Below, piece by piece: positions 13,929-21,443 of a stretch of DNA of 21,640 nucleotides. A program made the translations under genes and the position numbers. Within the stretch, counting starts at the first letter, position 1. Every line of letters begins with the position of its first letter. The stretch lies in assembly GCA_002390825.1 (NCBI GenBank), contig DGQR01000135.1, positions 1-21,640 on the forward strand. The letters are read 5' to 3'. The stretch comes from Rhodoferax sp. UBA4409 (GTDB lineage: Bacteria; Pseudomonadota; Gammaproteobacteria; Burkholderiales; Burkholderiaceae_C). The notes below the pieces were generated by a model. That model saw nothing but the letters and a program-made list of their open reading frames with translations, searched no databases and was not told the origin of the DNA.

Positions 13929-15005
13929 ATGGCTCGCATAGAACTTGATTTGGCCCACGCTTACCGGCCCAACCCCCAGCAGGACAGCGATTACGCCCTG
14001 TTGCCGCTCAAGATGGCATTTGAGGACGGTGGTGCTTACGCGCTCTTGGGCCCCTCGGGCTGCGGAAAGACCACGCTGCTCAACATCATGTCGGGGCTGG
14101 TTACGCCGTCACAAGGGACGGTGCGCTTTGACGGGCAGGACATGACCCGGATGACACCCCAGCAGCGCAACATCGCCCAGGTGTTTCAGTTTCCGGTGAT
14201 TTACGACACCATGACGGTGGCGGAAAACCTTGCCTTTCCGCTGCGCAACCGGAAGATGCCGGCTGACCAGATCAAGAAGCGGGTCGGGGTGATTGCGGAG
14301 ATGCTGGAGATGAGTGGCCAGCTGAACCAACGCGCAGCGGGCTTGGCCGCAGACGCGAAACAGAAAATTTCACTGGGTCGTGGGCTAGTGCGCCCCGATG
14401 TATCTGCGGTGTTGTTTGATGAACCGTTGACGGTCATTGATCCCCACCTGAAGTGGCAACTCCGCCGCAAGCTCAAGCAGATCCACCACGAGCTCAAGCT
14501 CACCTTGATCTATGTGACCCATGACCAGGTGGAAGCTTTGACGTTCGCCGATCACGTGGTGGTGATGACGCGCGGGCGTGCGGTGCAAGTGGGGTCTGCT
14601 GCAGATCTGTTCGAGCGGCCCAAGCACACCTTTGTAGGGCACTTTATTGGCTCACCGGGTATGAATTTTCTGTCGGGACAGCACGCGGGTGGGCGTTTTC
14701 ACACCCTTGGCGCGACCGTGGATATGCCTGCCAACCGTGCGCTGCCAGAAGGCGCCTACAAGCTGGGCGTGCGCCCGGAGCATGTGCGGGTAGCCGAGGC
14801 CGGCGCCGTGGGCGCGCTGCCGATGACAGTCACGCAGGTGCAGGACGTCGGTACGCACGTCATTCTGAGCGTTGCCCGGGAAGGGCAGGTGCTCAAGGCC
14901 CGCCTCGCGCCGGACGCAACTTTATGGGCCCCCGGCGACGCGGTGTGGATGCAGGTCATGGGCCCCCAAACCTGCTTCTACCAACATGAGGAGATCGTGG
15001 CATGA
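13929..15005 (+). CDS. glpT: Glycerol ABC importer ATPase GlpT (degenerate signature motif)
   Basis: This is the second ATPase of the importer, 358 residues, with a nucleotide-binding domain plus a C-terminal TOBE-like regulatory domain. Walker A GPSGCGKT (41-48) is canonical, the Q-loop Gln is 87, Walker B is AVLFDE with Glu165, and the H-loop His is 198 in YVTHDQ. The signature normally read LSGGQ(Q/R)QR is LAADAKQK (139-146), so it is degenerate. It therefore complements GlpS: catalytic residues come from GlpT and the good signature from GlpS. The symbol follows the Rhizobium glycerol system and is not the E. coli glycerol-3-phosphate antiporter of the same name. Its stop overlaps the next start (ATGA at 15002). 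Confidence 0.88.
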   Translation: MARIELDLAHAYRPNPQQDSDYALLPLKMAFEDGGAYALLGPSGCGKTTLLNIMSGLVTPSQGTVRFDGQDMTRMTPQQRNIAQVFQFPVIYDTMTVAENLAFPLRNRKMPADQIKKRVGVIAEMLEMSGQLNQRAAGLAADAKQKISLGRGLVRPDVSAVLFDEPLTVIDPHLKWQLRRKLKQIHHELKLTLIYVTHDQVEALTFADHVVVMTRGRAVQVGSAADLFERPKHTFVGHFIGSPGMNFLSGQHAGGRFHTLGATVDMPANRALPEGAYKLGVRPEHVRVAEAGAVGALPMTVTQVQDVGTHVILSVAREGQVLKARLAPDATLWAPGDAVWMQVMGPQTCFYQHEEIVA

Positions 15006-15895
15006 GTACGACAACCAAGCCGGTGAACCAGAAAGCCTGGTTCCTGATTTTGCCGGTGCTGATTTGTGTGGCTTTCTCAGCCATCCTGCCTTTGATGGTG
15101 GTTGTGAACTATTCGGTGCAGGACATCATTTCGCCGGAGCGCCGCGTCTTTGTGGGTACTGAGTGGTTTGCCGCCATCATGCGCGACGAAGAGCTGCACG
15201 GTGCCTTGTTGCGGCAGATTTCTTATTCATTTGCCGTGTTGGCGGTTGAGCTGCCGCTCGGTATCTTGTTGGCGTTGTCGATGCCGGCGCATGGCTGGAA
15301 GTCGTCAGCGGCCTTGGTGATTGTGTCGCTCTCGTTGCTGATTCCGTGGAACGTGGTGGGCACGATTTGGCAGATTTTCGGGCGAACCGATATCGGCCTG
15401 ATGGGAGCAGCCCTGCAAGGCATGGGCATCGACTACAGCTACACGGGCAACGCCCTGCACGCTTGGCTCACGGTGCTGCTGATGGATGTGTGGCACTGGA
15501 CGCCGCTGGTCGCCTTGTTGGGTTACGCGGGTCTGCGTTCGATCCCCGATGCGTACTACCAGGCCGCAAGTATTGACGGTGCCAGCAAGTGGGATGTATT
15601 CCGCTATGTGCAGTTACCCAAGATGCGCGGAGTGCTCATGATTGCGGTGCTCTTGCGGTTCATGGACAGTTTCATGATCTACACCGAGCCCTTTGTATTG
15701 ACCGGCGGCGGCCCGGGGAACTCCACCACGTTCTTGTCGCAGTTTTTGACGCAGAAGGCGGTGGGGCAGTTCGATCTGGGCCCGGCGGCGGCGTTCTCGC
15801 TGATCTATTTCCTCATCATTTTGTTGATGTGCTTTATTTTGTACAACTGGATGCAGCGCGTAGGCACCCAGGCGAAGGAAGGTGGCCATGAATAA
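15002..15895 (+). CDS. glpP: Glycerol ABC importer permease GlpP
   Basis: This 297-residue inner-membrane permease is of the binding-protein-dependent (MalF/UgpA) type. About six hydrophobic segments are visible, near residues 12-35, 72-94, 102-124, 152-174, 210-228 and 262-283. The cytoplasmic EAA loop reads YYQAASIDGASKWDVFRYVQ followed by LP (185-206) and contacts an ATPase. A long first periplasmic loop lies between the first two segments. The start overlaps the stop of glpT by four bases, which implies translational coupling. Naming follows the Rhizobium glpSTPQUV glycerol operon, based on gene order and on glpD, glpK and glpR alongside. An importer for another polyol cannot be excluded from the permease alone. 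Confidence 0.9.
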   Translation: MSTTTKPVNQKAWFLILPVLICVAFSAILPLMVVVNYSVQDIISPERRVFVGTEWFAAIMRDEELHGALLRQISYSFAVLAVELPLGILLALSMPAHGWKSSAALVIVSLSLLIPWNVVGTIWQIFGRTDIGLMGAALQGMGIDYSYTGNALHAWLTVLLMDVWHWTPLVALLGYAGLRSIPDAYYQAASIDGASKWDVFRYVQLPKMRGVLMIAVLLRFMDSFMIYTEPFVLTGGGPGNSTTFLSQFLTQKAVGQFDLGPAAAFSLIYFLIILLMCFILYNWMQRVGTQAKEGGHE

Positions 15896-16700
15896 GCCCA
15901 AGTTTCAAAAGCGCTCGCTGTTCATGATGGCGTACATCGTGTTCGCCCTGTTGCCCATCTACTGGATGATCAACATGTCGTTCAAGACGAACAACGAGAT
16001 TCTTGCGGGTTTCACGCTCTTCCCGGATCACTTCACCTGGGACAACTACAAGACGATATTGACGGACCCCGCCTGGTATTCGGGCTATATCAATAGCCTG
16101 ATTTATGTGGGCATCAATACCGTCATCTCTTTGACGGTGGCACTGCCGGCGGCTTATGCGTTTTCGCGCTACAGCTTTCTAGGTGACAAGCATGTGTTCT
16201 TTTGGTTGCTGACCAACCGGATGACACCGCCTGCCGTGTTTTTGCTGCCATTTTTCCAGCTCTATACCTCGGTGGGGTTGATGGATACCCACATCGCTGT
16301 GGCCTTGGTCCACTTGCTGTTCAACGTTCCGTTGGCGGTCTGGATTCTTGAGGGTTTCATGAGTGGCATTCCCCGGGAAATTGATGAAACAGCCTATATC
16401 GACGGTTATTCGTTTCCTCGTTTCTTCATCCGGATCTTTATCCCGCTGATCAAGGCCGGCATCGGGGTGGCTGCGTTCTTCTGCTTCATGTTCAGTTGGG
16501 TGGAATTGCTGTTGGCACGTACGCTGACCAGCGTGAATGCCAAGCCGATTGCTGCCACGATGACCCGTACCGTCTCTGCCTCGGGGATGGACTGGGCCAC
16601 GCTCGCTGCGGCAGGTGTGTTGACCATCGTGCCGGGTGCCATCGTGATCTGGTTTGTACGCAATTACATCGCGAAGGGTTTCGCGATGGGCCGTGTTTAA
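15888..16700 (+). CDS. glpQ: Glycerol ABC importer permease GlpQ
   Basis: This second permease subunit has 270 residues and is of the MalG/UgpE type. Hydrophobic segments are near residues 11-31, 68-92, 102-124, 135-157, 188-210 and 240-260. The EAA loop reads REIDETAYIDGYSFPRFF followed by IRIFIPL. The start at 15888 (MNKPKFQKRS) has GGAAGG (15877-15882) five bases away and overlaps the end of glpP by eight bases; an in-frame GTG at 15882 lies within that ribosome-binding site and is rejected. It should pair with GlpP to form the transmembrane channel. The symbol is the Rhizobium one and not the E. coli glycerophosphodiesterase GlpQ. Confidence 0.9.
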   Translation: MNKPKFQKRSLFMMAYIVFALLPIYWMINMSFKTNNEILAGFTLFPDHFTWDNYKTILTDPAWYSGYINSLIYVGINTVISLTVALPAAYAFSRYSFLGDKHVFFWLLTNRMTPPAVFLLPFFQLYTSVGLMDTHIAVALVHLLFNVPLAVWILEGFMSGIPREIDETAYIDGYSFPRFFIRIFIPLIKAGIGVAAFFCFMFSWVELLLARTLTSVNAKPIAATMTRTVSASGMDWATLAAAGVLTIVPGAIVIWFVRNYIAKGFAMGRV

Positions 16701-16712
16701 AGGGAGTTCACG

Positions 16713-17021
16713 ATGTTTGAATGGATGGCGTGGACCACACCGGTGGCTGTATTTTGTGTGTGCATCGCCCTGATGCTGATCGGGATGACGGTCTGGGAGC
16801 TGAAGTCCCCGACCACCATGCGCAAGGGTTTCCTGCCGATGGAGACGACGCGGGGTGACCGCTTGTTTGTAGGACTGCTCAGTGCGGCCTATGTGAATTT
16901 GGCTTTTGTCGGGGTGAGTGGCCGGCTGACGGAGTGGCTCAGTTTGGAGGCTGAACCCTCTATCTGGTTCAGCTTTGTGGCATCGATGGCGCTACTCGCT
17001 TGGATCATGCGCAAGGGTTGA
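16713..17021 (+). CDS. glpU: Small membrane protein GlpU (DUF2160 type)
   Basis: This 102-residue protein has three predicted membrane segments (about 8-28, 50-70 and 83-98) separated by a short basic loop (ELKSPTTMRKGFLPMETTRG). It matches in position, size and layout the small DUF2160-type protein called GlpU in Rhizobium glycerol operons, between the permease and binding-protein genes. Its function is not established; a helper of the permease complex is plausible. GGGAG lies seven bases before the ATG. The 12-base gap after glpQ and the same strand place it firmly in the importer operon. Confidence 0.85.
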   Translation: MFEWMAWTTPVAVFCVCIALMLIGMTVWELKSPTTMRKGFLPMETTRGDRLFVGLLSAAYVNLAFVGVSGRLTEWLSLEAEPSIWFSFVASMALLAWIMRKG

Positions 17022-17106
17022 TCTAAGGATTTCAGCAGCGGCTTGTCGCCCCCTGGGGTCGTTGCATTTTCTTTCACAGGGTTGCACTACAACGAGGAGA
17101 TTGACA

Positions 17107-18837
17107 ATGAAATTGAGATATTCCGTATTGGCTGTCGCGATGGCTTGCGCCATGGGGTCCCAGAGTTGGGCCGATGAGGCGGCCGCCAAGAAGTGGATTG
17201 ACAGTGAGTTCCAGCCTTCTACTTTGAGCAAAGCGCAGCAGGCCACTGAAATGAAGTGGTTTATCGATGCTGCCAAGAAGCTGCAGGGCAAGGGCGTAAA
17301 GGAAATTTCCGTCGTGTCGGAAACCATTGCAACCCACGAATATGAGTCCAAAACACTCGCCAAGGCATTCGAGGAAATCACCGGTATCAAGGTCAAACAC
17401 GATCTGATCGGCGAAGGTGACGTCGTCGAGAAACTGCAGACTTCCATGCAATCCGGAAAGTCGATCTACGACGGCTGGATTACGGACTCTGATTTGATCG
17501 GGACCCACTACCGCTACGGAAAGATCATGAATCTGACCGACTACATGGCAGGCGGCGGCAAAGAGTGGACCAACCCGGGTCTTGATTTGAAGGATTTCAT
17601 CGGCACCAGTTTCACGACCGGGCCTGACAAAAAGCTTTACCAGCTGCCAGACCAGCAGTTCGCCAACCTGTATTGGTTCCGCGCGGACTTGTTTGAGAAG
17701 CCTGAATTGAAGGCCAAGTTCAAGGCCAAATACGGCTACGAGCTGGGTGTTCCCTTGAATTGGAGCGCTTATGAAGACATTGCTGCGTTCTTCAGTGAAG
17801 ACGTCAAGACGATTGATGGCAAGCCAATCTACGGTCACATGGATTACGGCAAGAAAGATCCTTCCCTGGGCTGGCGCTTCACCGATGCGTGGCTGTCCAT
17901 GGCGGGTACTGCGGATGTCGGTATTCCAAACGGCAAGCCGGTTGATGAGTGGGGCATTCGCGCATCTGCGGATGGATGCACTCCTCAGGGCGCTTCGGTG
18001 TCCCGCGGCGGTGCGACCAACTCTCCGGCGGCAGTCTATGCATTGACGAAATACATCGACTGGATGAAAAAGTACTCGCCGAAAGAAGCGATCGGCATGA
18101 CATTTGGCGAAGCCGGTCCCGTGCCTGCACAGGGGCAGATCGCGCAGCAGATTTTTTGGTACACCGCTTTCACTGCGGACATGATCAAGCCCGGTTTGCC
18201 AGTCGTGAATGCCGATGGAACTCCAAAATGGCGCATGGCACCAGGCCCCAATGGTCCGTATTGGAAGCAGGGCATGCAAAACGGCTACCAGGACGTCGGT
18301 TCATGGACTTTCTTTAAAGACCACGATGCCAACAAAGTCGCCGCCGCATGGCTCTATGCGCAGTTCGTAACTGCCAAGACCACTTCGCTGAAGAAGACCA
18401 TCGTGGGCCTGACACCGATCCGTGAGTCGGATATCCAGTCAAAGGCGATGACCGACATGGCGCCCAAGTTGGGTGGTTTGGTGGAGTTCTACCGCAGCCC
18501 TGCGCGCGTGGCATGGACCCCGACCGGAACCAACGTGCCTGACTATCCCAAGTTGGCGCAACTGTGGTGGAAGAACGTTGCCGTGGCTGTGACCGGGGAG
18601 AAGACACCCCAGGCTGCGATGGACAACCTCGCAGAAGAGATGGACAGCGTGATGGCTCGTTTGGAGCGCTCCGGTATGGCGGTATGCCCGCCCAAGTTGA
18701 ACGCCAAGAGCAGCCCCGACAAGTGGCTGAGCGATAAGGGCGCCCCTTGGAAGAAGTTGGCAAACGAAAAGCCGAAGGGTGAAACCATCGCTTACGACAC
18801 GCTGCTGAACGCCTGGAAAAATGGAAAAGTGCGTTAA
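17107..18837 (+). CDS. glpV: Glycerol-binding periplasmic protein GlpV
   Basis: This solute-binding protein is exported to the periplasm and should deliver glycerol to GlpP/GlpQ. It has 576 residues, larger than most sugar-binding proteins (about 400-450) but as expected for the GlpV group. Residues 1-22 are a signal peptide (MKLRYSVLAVAMACAMGSQS, WA before Asp23). Binding-protein features include ISVVSETIATHEYESKTLAKAFEEITG, printed here in two parts, ISVVSETIATHEYESKTL and AKAFEEITG, and DLIGEGDVVEKLQTSMQSGK. YDGWITDSDLIGTHYRYGKI, YQLPDQQFANLYWFRADLFE, VPLNWSAYEDIAAFF and KKTIVGLTPIRESDI follow. The ATG at 17107 has a strong GAGGAG seven bases upstream; frame extension upstream would run over the spacer. 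Ligand identity is inferred from the operon (glpD, glpK, glpR). Confidence 0.9.
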   Translation: MKLRYSVLAVAMACAMGSQSWADEAAAKKWIDSEFQPSTLSKAQQATEMKWFIDAAKKLQGKGVKEISVVSETIATHEYESKTLAKAFEEITGIKVKHDLIGEGDVVEKLQTSMQSGKSIYDGWITDSDLIGTHYRYGKIMNLTDYMAGGGKEWTNPGLDLKDFIGTSFTTGPDKKLYQLPDQQFANLYWFRADLFEKPELKAKFKAKYGYELGVPLNWSAYEDIAAFFSEDVKTIDGKPIYGHMDYGKKDPSLGWRFTDAWLSMAGTADVGIPNGKPVDEWGIRASADGCTPQGASVSRGGATNSPAAVYALTKYIDWMKKYSPKEAIGMTFGEAGPVPAQGQIAQQIFWYTAFTADMIKPGLPVVNADGTPKWRMAPGPNGPYWKQGMQNGYQDVGSWTFFKDHDANKVAAAWLYAQFVTAKTTSLKKTIVGLTPIRESDIQSKAMTDMAPKLGGLVEFYRSPARVAWTPTGTNVPDYPKLAQLWWKNVAVAVTGEKTPQAAMDNLAEEMDSVMARLERSGMAVCPPKLNAKSSPDKWLSDKGAPWKKLANEKPKGETIAYDTLLNAWKNGKVR

Positions 18838-18850
18838 GTCTTCATGAAGA

Positions 18851-18894
18851 AAAGGGCGGCAGGAGCGCAGATTTTGCGACTTCAGCCGCCCTTT
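18851..18894 (+). terminator. Inverted repeat between glpV and glpD, possible weak terminator or attenuator
   Basis: AAAGGGCGGC (18851-18860) and GCCGCCCTTT (18885-18894) are exact reverse complements. The 24-base loop contains CGCA/TGCG (18866-18878) as an inner stem. No long T-tract follows (CTTTGCCC). It may lower read-through into glpD or protect the 3' end of the abundant binding-protein mRNA. Confidence 0.5.
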
Positions 18895-18951
18895 GCCCGT
18901 CGGCATGGGCGCAACAGAAATGCCTGAAAATTTGGATATTGAGTGAACCCT

Positions 18952-20559
18952 ATGAGCGCCACCCTATCAAGCAACACGACGATGCGAGCAGACTTGCTGA
19001 ACCGTCTTGCAGAGCCCCAAGCGTACGACCTTGCCGTAGTAGGCGGGGGCGCAACCGGGCTCGGTGTTGCCTTGGATGCAGCAGCCAGGGGTTTTCGTGT
19101 GGTGTTGATCGAATCTCACGACTTTGCAAAAGGGACCTCTTCACGGGCGACCAAGCTTTTGCATGGCGGGGTGCGCTATTTGGCGCAGGGGAATATATCG
19201 CTGGTGCGAGAGGCGCTGCATGAGCGCACGACGCTGTTGCGGAACGCGCCGCACCTTGCGCAGCCCTTGGCTTTTGTGATGCCCTCGTATAAATGGTGGG
19301 AAACGCCCTTTTACGGAGCGGGGCTTACTGCCTACGATCTTCTCGCAGGCAAGGCAGGGTTGGGCAAAACGGAGTTTTTAAGCGCGGCGGAGACGCAGCG
19401 CTTGGTGCCCCGGGTTGCGCCTGCCGGCCTCAAAGGAGGCGTGAAGTATTGGGATGGCCAGTTTGATGACGCCCGTCTCGCACTGTCAATTGCGCGGACT
19501 GCAGCGTCAAAGGGGGCGCTCTTGGTTAATTACTGCGCTGCCAAGTCTTTGACTTATATGGATGGAAAGATCTCCGGCCTCGAATGTGAAGACACCTTGA
19601 GTGGTCGGCATTTCACTATTCGTGCCAAATGTGTGGTGAACGCTACCGGCGTGTGGGTCGATGGCCTCCGGGAAAAAGATGGCGCAGCAAATCCCAACGA
19701 TGGCCGGAGTCCTACCAAACCCATGGTCGCACCAAGCCAAGGCGTGCATATCGTGGTGGATCGCGAGTTTTTGGGTGGCGACACCGCTCTGATGGTGCCG
19801 AAAACGCAAGACGGCCGCGTGCTGTTCGCCGTGCCCTGGCTTGGAAAAGTGATTTTGGGCACCACGGATACGCCGCGAGCTGACCTCGACCGAGAGCCAA
19901 AGCCCTTCAAAGAGGAGTTGGACTTCATATTAAGAGAGTCCGCACGGTATTTGACCAAAGCGCCTGCACACTCTGACATCCGGAGCATTTGGGTTGGGCT
20001 TCGTCCATTGGTCAAATCGCAAGCCGACGACGGTGAAAACACCAAGACAATCAGTCGTGAGCACACGGTGTTGGTGAGTCGCAGTGGCCTGGTGACGGTG
20101 ACGGGCGGTAAGTGGACGACGTACCGCGCCATGGCCGAGGACGTCCTGGCAAAGTGCGCAGACCACCATTTGATCGATTCACGCCCCGCGGGGGTGACAG
20201 AAAACCTGCGTCTACAGGGGGCGCAGGGAGGTGAGGTCGCCCAAAGCGCCATGGCAGCGCCCCAGGGAGCTCATTCATATGGATGGGATTACGCAGAAGT
20301 ACTGACCCTTGAGGGCGCGCACAAAGAAATAGCCCCCGGGTTGACAGAAGCCATGGTGCGCTATGCGGCGCGGTATGAATACGCTATCAAAGCGGAAGAC
20401 GTGCTGGCGCGCCGTTGCCGCATGCTGTTCTTGGATGCTCGGTTGGCGGCTTCAGTCGCACCGAAAGTTGCTGAAATCCTCGAAGAGGAGACCGGAATTT
20501 CGTCGGAATGCCAAGAATTTGTAGCCTTGGCACGCCAATACATAGAAATTCCGGCTTAA
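18952..20559 (+). CDS. glpD: Aerobic glycerol-3-phosphate dehydrogenase
   Basis: GlpD is an FAD enzyme at the inner membrane that oxidises glycerol-3-phosphate to dihydroxyacetone phosphate and feeds electrons to quinone. The 535-residue protein has the dinucleotide-binding fold YDLAVVGGGATGLGVALDAA (25-44) and the family signatures ESHDFAKGTSSRATKLLHGG (54-73) and VRYLAQGNISLVREAL. KCVVNATGVWVDGL, VLFAVPWLGKVILGTTDT, IRSIWVGLRPLV and LVTVTGGKWTTYRAMAEDVL follow, with a C-terminal helical domain. The start at 18952 (MSATLSSN) is preferred; a GTG at 18943 adds only three residues. Neither has a strong ribosome-binding site. The gene ends the glycerol operon, and the spc promoter begins seven bases after its stop with no clear terminator in between. 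Confidence 0.95.
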   Translation: MSATLSSNTTMRADLLNRLAEPQAYDLAVVGGGATGLGVALDAAARGFRVVLIESHDFAKGTSSRATKLLHGGVRYLAQGNISLVREALHERTTLLRNAPHLAQPLAFVMPSYKWWETPFYGAGLTAYDLLAGKAGLGKTEFLSAAETQRLVPRVAPAGLKGGVKYWDGQFDDARLALSIARTAASKGALLVNYCAAKSLTYMDGKISGLECEDTLSGRHFTIRAKCVVNATGVWVDGLREKDGAANPNDGRSPTKPMVAPSQGVHIVVDREFLGGDTALMVPKTQDGRVLFAVPWLGKVILGTTDTPRADLDREPKPFKEELDFILRESARYLTKAPAHSDIRSIWVGLRPLVKSQADDGENTKTISREHTVLVSRSGLVTVTGGKWTTYRAMAEDVLAKCADHHLIDSRPAGVTENLRLQGAQGGEVAQSAMAAPQGAHSYGWDYAEVLTLEGAHKEIAPGLTEAMVRYAARYEYAIKAEDVLARRCRMLFLDARLAASVAPKVAEILEEETGISSECQEFVALARQYIEIPA

Positions 20560-20565
20560 AAGTAG

Positions 20566-20594
20566 TTGACTGCCGGTTTAAGGACTGGCATAAT
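20566..20594 (+). promoter_or_regulatory. Strong sigma-70 promoter of the spc ribosomal operon
   Basis: TTGACT (20566-20571) and CATAAT (20589-20594) are separated by exactly 17 bases. Each matches five of six consensus positions, and TGG directly before the -10 adds an extended -10 element. Transcription would start near 20601, leaving a leader of about 142 bases before rplN. The promoter sits immediately after the glpD stop at 20559. Confidence 0.85.
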
Positions 20595-20672
20595 AGTGGG
20601 CTTCGCTTGAAAAAGCTGAAGGTTCTGCCCAAATAGAAATCGTGCAAGTGGTTTGTGCGATGGATAGCGGGC

Positions 20673-20710
20673 CCAAGACTGACTTGGTTTTGTAGTTGCC
20701 AGTGTGGCAA
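20673..20710 (+). promoter_or_regulatory. Two hairpins in the rplN leader (possible attenuator)
   Basis: CCAAG-actga-CTTGG (20673-20687) is followed directly by TTTT (20688-20691), like a weak intrinsic terminator. Five bases later TTGCCA-gtg-TGGCAA (20696-20710) forms a second compact hairpin, 32 bases before the rplN ATG. Control of ribosomal-protein synthesis from this leader is possible, but no known L14- or S8-type target is recognised here. Confidence 0.4.
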
Positions 20711-20742
20711 AGCAGCTCCAGGTGCAAGTTGGGAATAATGAA

Positions 20743-21111
20743 ATGATCCAAACTGAATCTCGACTGGAAGTTGCCGACAACACCGGCGCGAAATCCGTTC
20801 TCTGCATCAAGGTGCTGGGCGGATCGAAGCGTCGCTATGCAAGCGTCGGCGACATCATCAAAGTTTCCATCAAAGAAGCTGCTCCACGCGGACGCGTCAA
20901 AAAAGGCGAAGTCTATAGCGCTGTAGTAGTTCGTACTGCCAAGGGCATCCGCCGTGGCGACGGTTCTTTGGTGAAATTCGACGGCAACGCAGCTGTGTTG
21001 CTCAACGCCAAGTTGGAGCCTATCGGCACCCGCATCTTCGGACCAGTGACCCGCGAATTGCGCACTGAAAAGTTCATGAAGATCGTGTCCTTGGCTCCTG
21101 AAGTTTTGTAA
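20743..21111 (+). CDS. rplN: 50S ribosomal protein L14
   Basis: L14 binds 23S rRNA at the subunit interface. The protein has the canonical 122 residues and begins MIQTESRLEVADNTGAKSVL. RRYASVGDIIKVSIKEAAP, KKGEVYSAVVVRTAKGIRR, FDGNAAVLLN and RIFGPVTRELR follow. The ATG at 20743 has GGGA eight bases upstream; an in-frame GTG at 20704 would add 13 residues absent from the family and would lie inside a leader hairpin. It is the first gene of the spc operon and has its own strong promoter. The usual S10-operon partner rpsQ is not upstream; glpD is. Confidence 0.98.
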   Translation: MIQTESRLEVADNTGAKSVLCIKVLGGSKRRYASVGDIIKVSIKEAAPRGRVKKGEVYSAVVVRTAKGIRRGDGSLVKFDGNAAVLLNAKLEPIGTRIFGPVTRELRTEKFMKIVSLAPEVL

Positions 21112-21120
21112 GGACCCGCC

Positions 21121-21441
21121 ATGAACAAGATTCGCAAAGGCGACGAAGTCATCGTTATCGCAGGTCGCGATAAGGGTAAGCGCGGAGTGATCTCCTTGCG
21201 CGCTGACGACTCTCACGTAGTCGTCGAGGGCATCAACTTGGTGAAAAAGCACACCAAGCCAAACCCCATGAAGGGCACAACCGGCGGCATCGTTGAAAAG
21301 ACCATGCCTATTCACCAGTCCAACGTTGCCATCTTCAATGCGGCAACCGGCAAGGCTGACCGTGTTGGTATCAAGGTGCTGGCTGACGGCAAACGCGTTC
21401 GCGTTTACAAGTCCAGCGGCGAAGAAATCAAGGTGGCATAA
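21121..21441 (+). CDS. rplX: 50S ribosomal protein L24
   Basis: L24 is an early-assembly protein that nucleates folding of the 5' part of 23S rRNA. The protein has 106 residues. The N-terminal KOW motif reads IRKGDEVIVIAGRDKGKRGV, followed by VEGINLVKKHTKPNP and the C-terminal GEEIKVA. AAGGA lies seven bases before the ATG, and the gap after rplN is nine bases, as expected in the spc operon. Confidence 0.97.
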   Translation: MNKIRKGDEVIVIAGRDKGKRGVISLRADDSHVVVEGINLVKKHTKPNPMKGTTGGIVEKTMPIHQSNVAIFNAATGKADRVGIKVLADGKRVRVYKSSGEEIKVA

Positions 21442-21443
21442 AC

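Noticed and set aside
17074..18279. 401-residue minus-strand open frame
   Set aside because: It is antisense to glpV, which has a signal peptide, strong ribosome-binding site and operon context.
20704..20742. In-frame GTG extension of rplN
   Set aside because: It would start inside a leader hairpin and add residues not found in L14.
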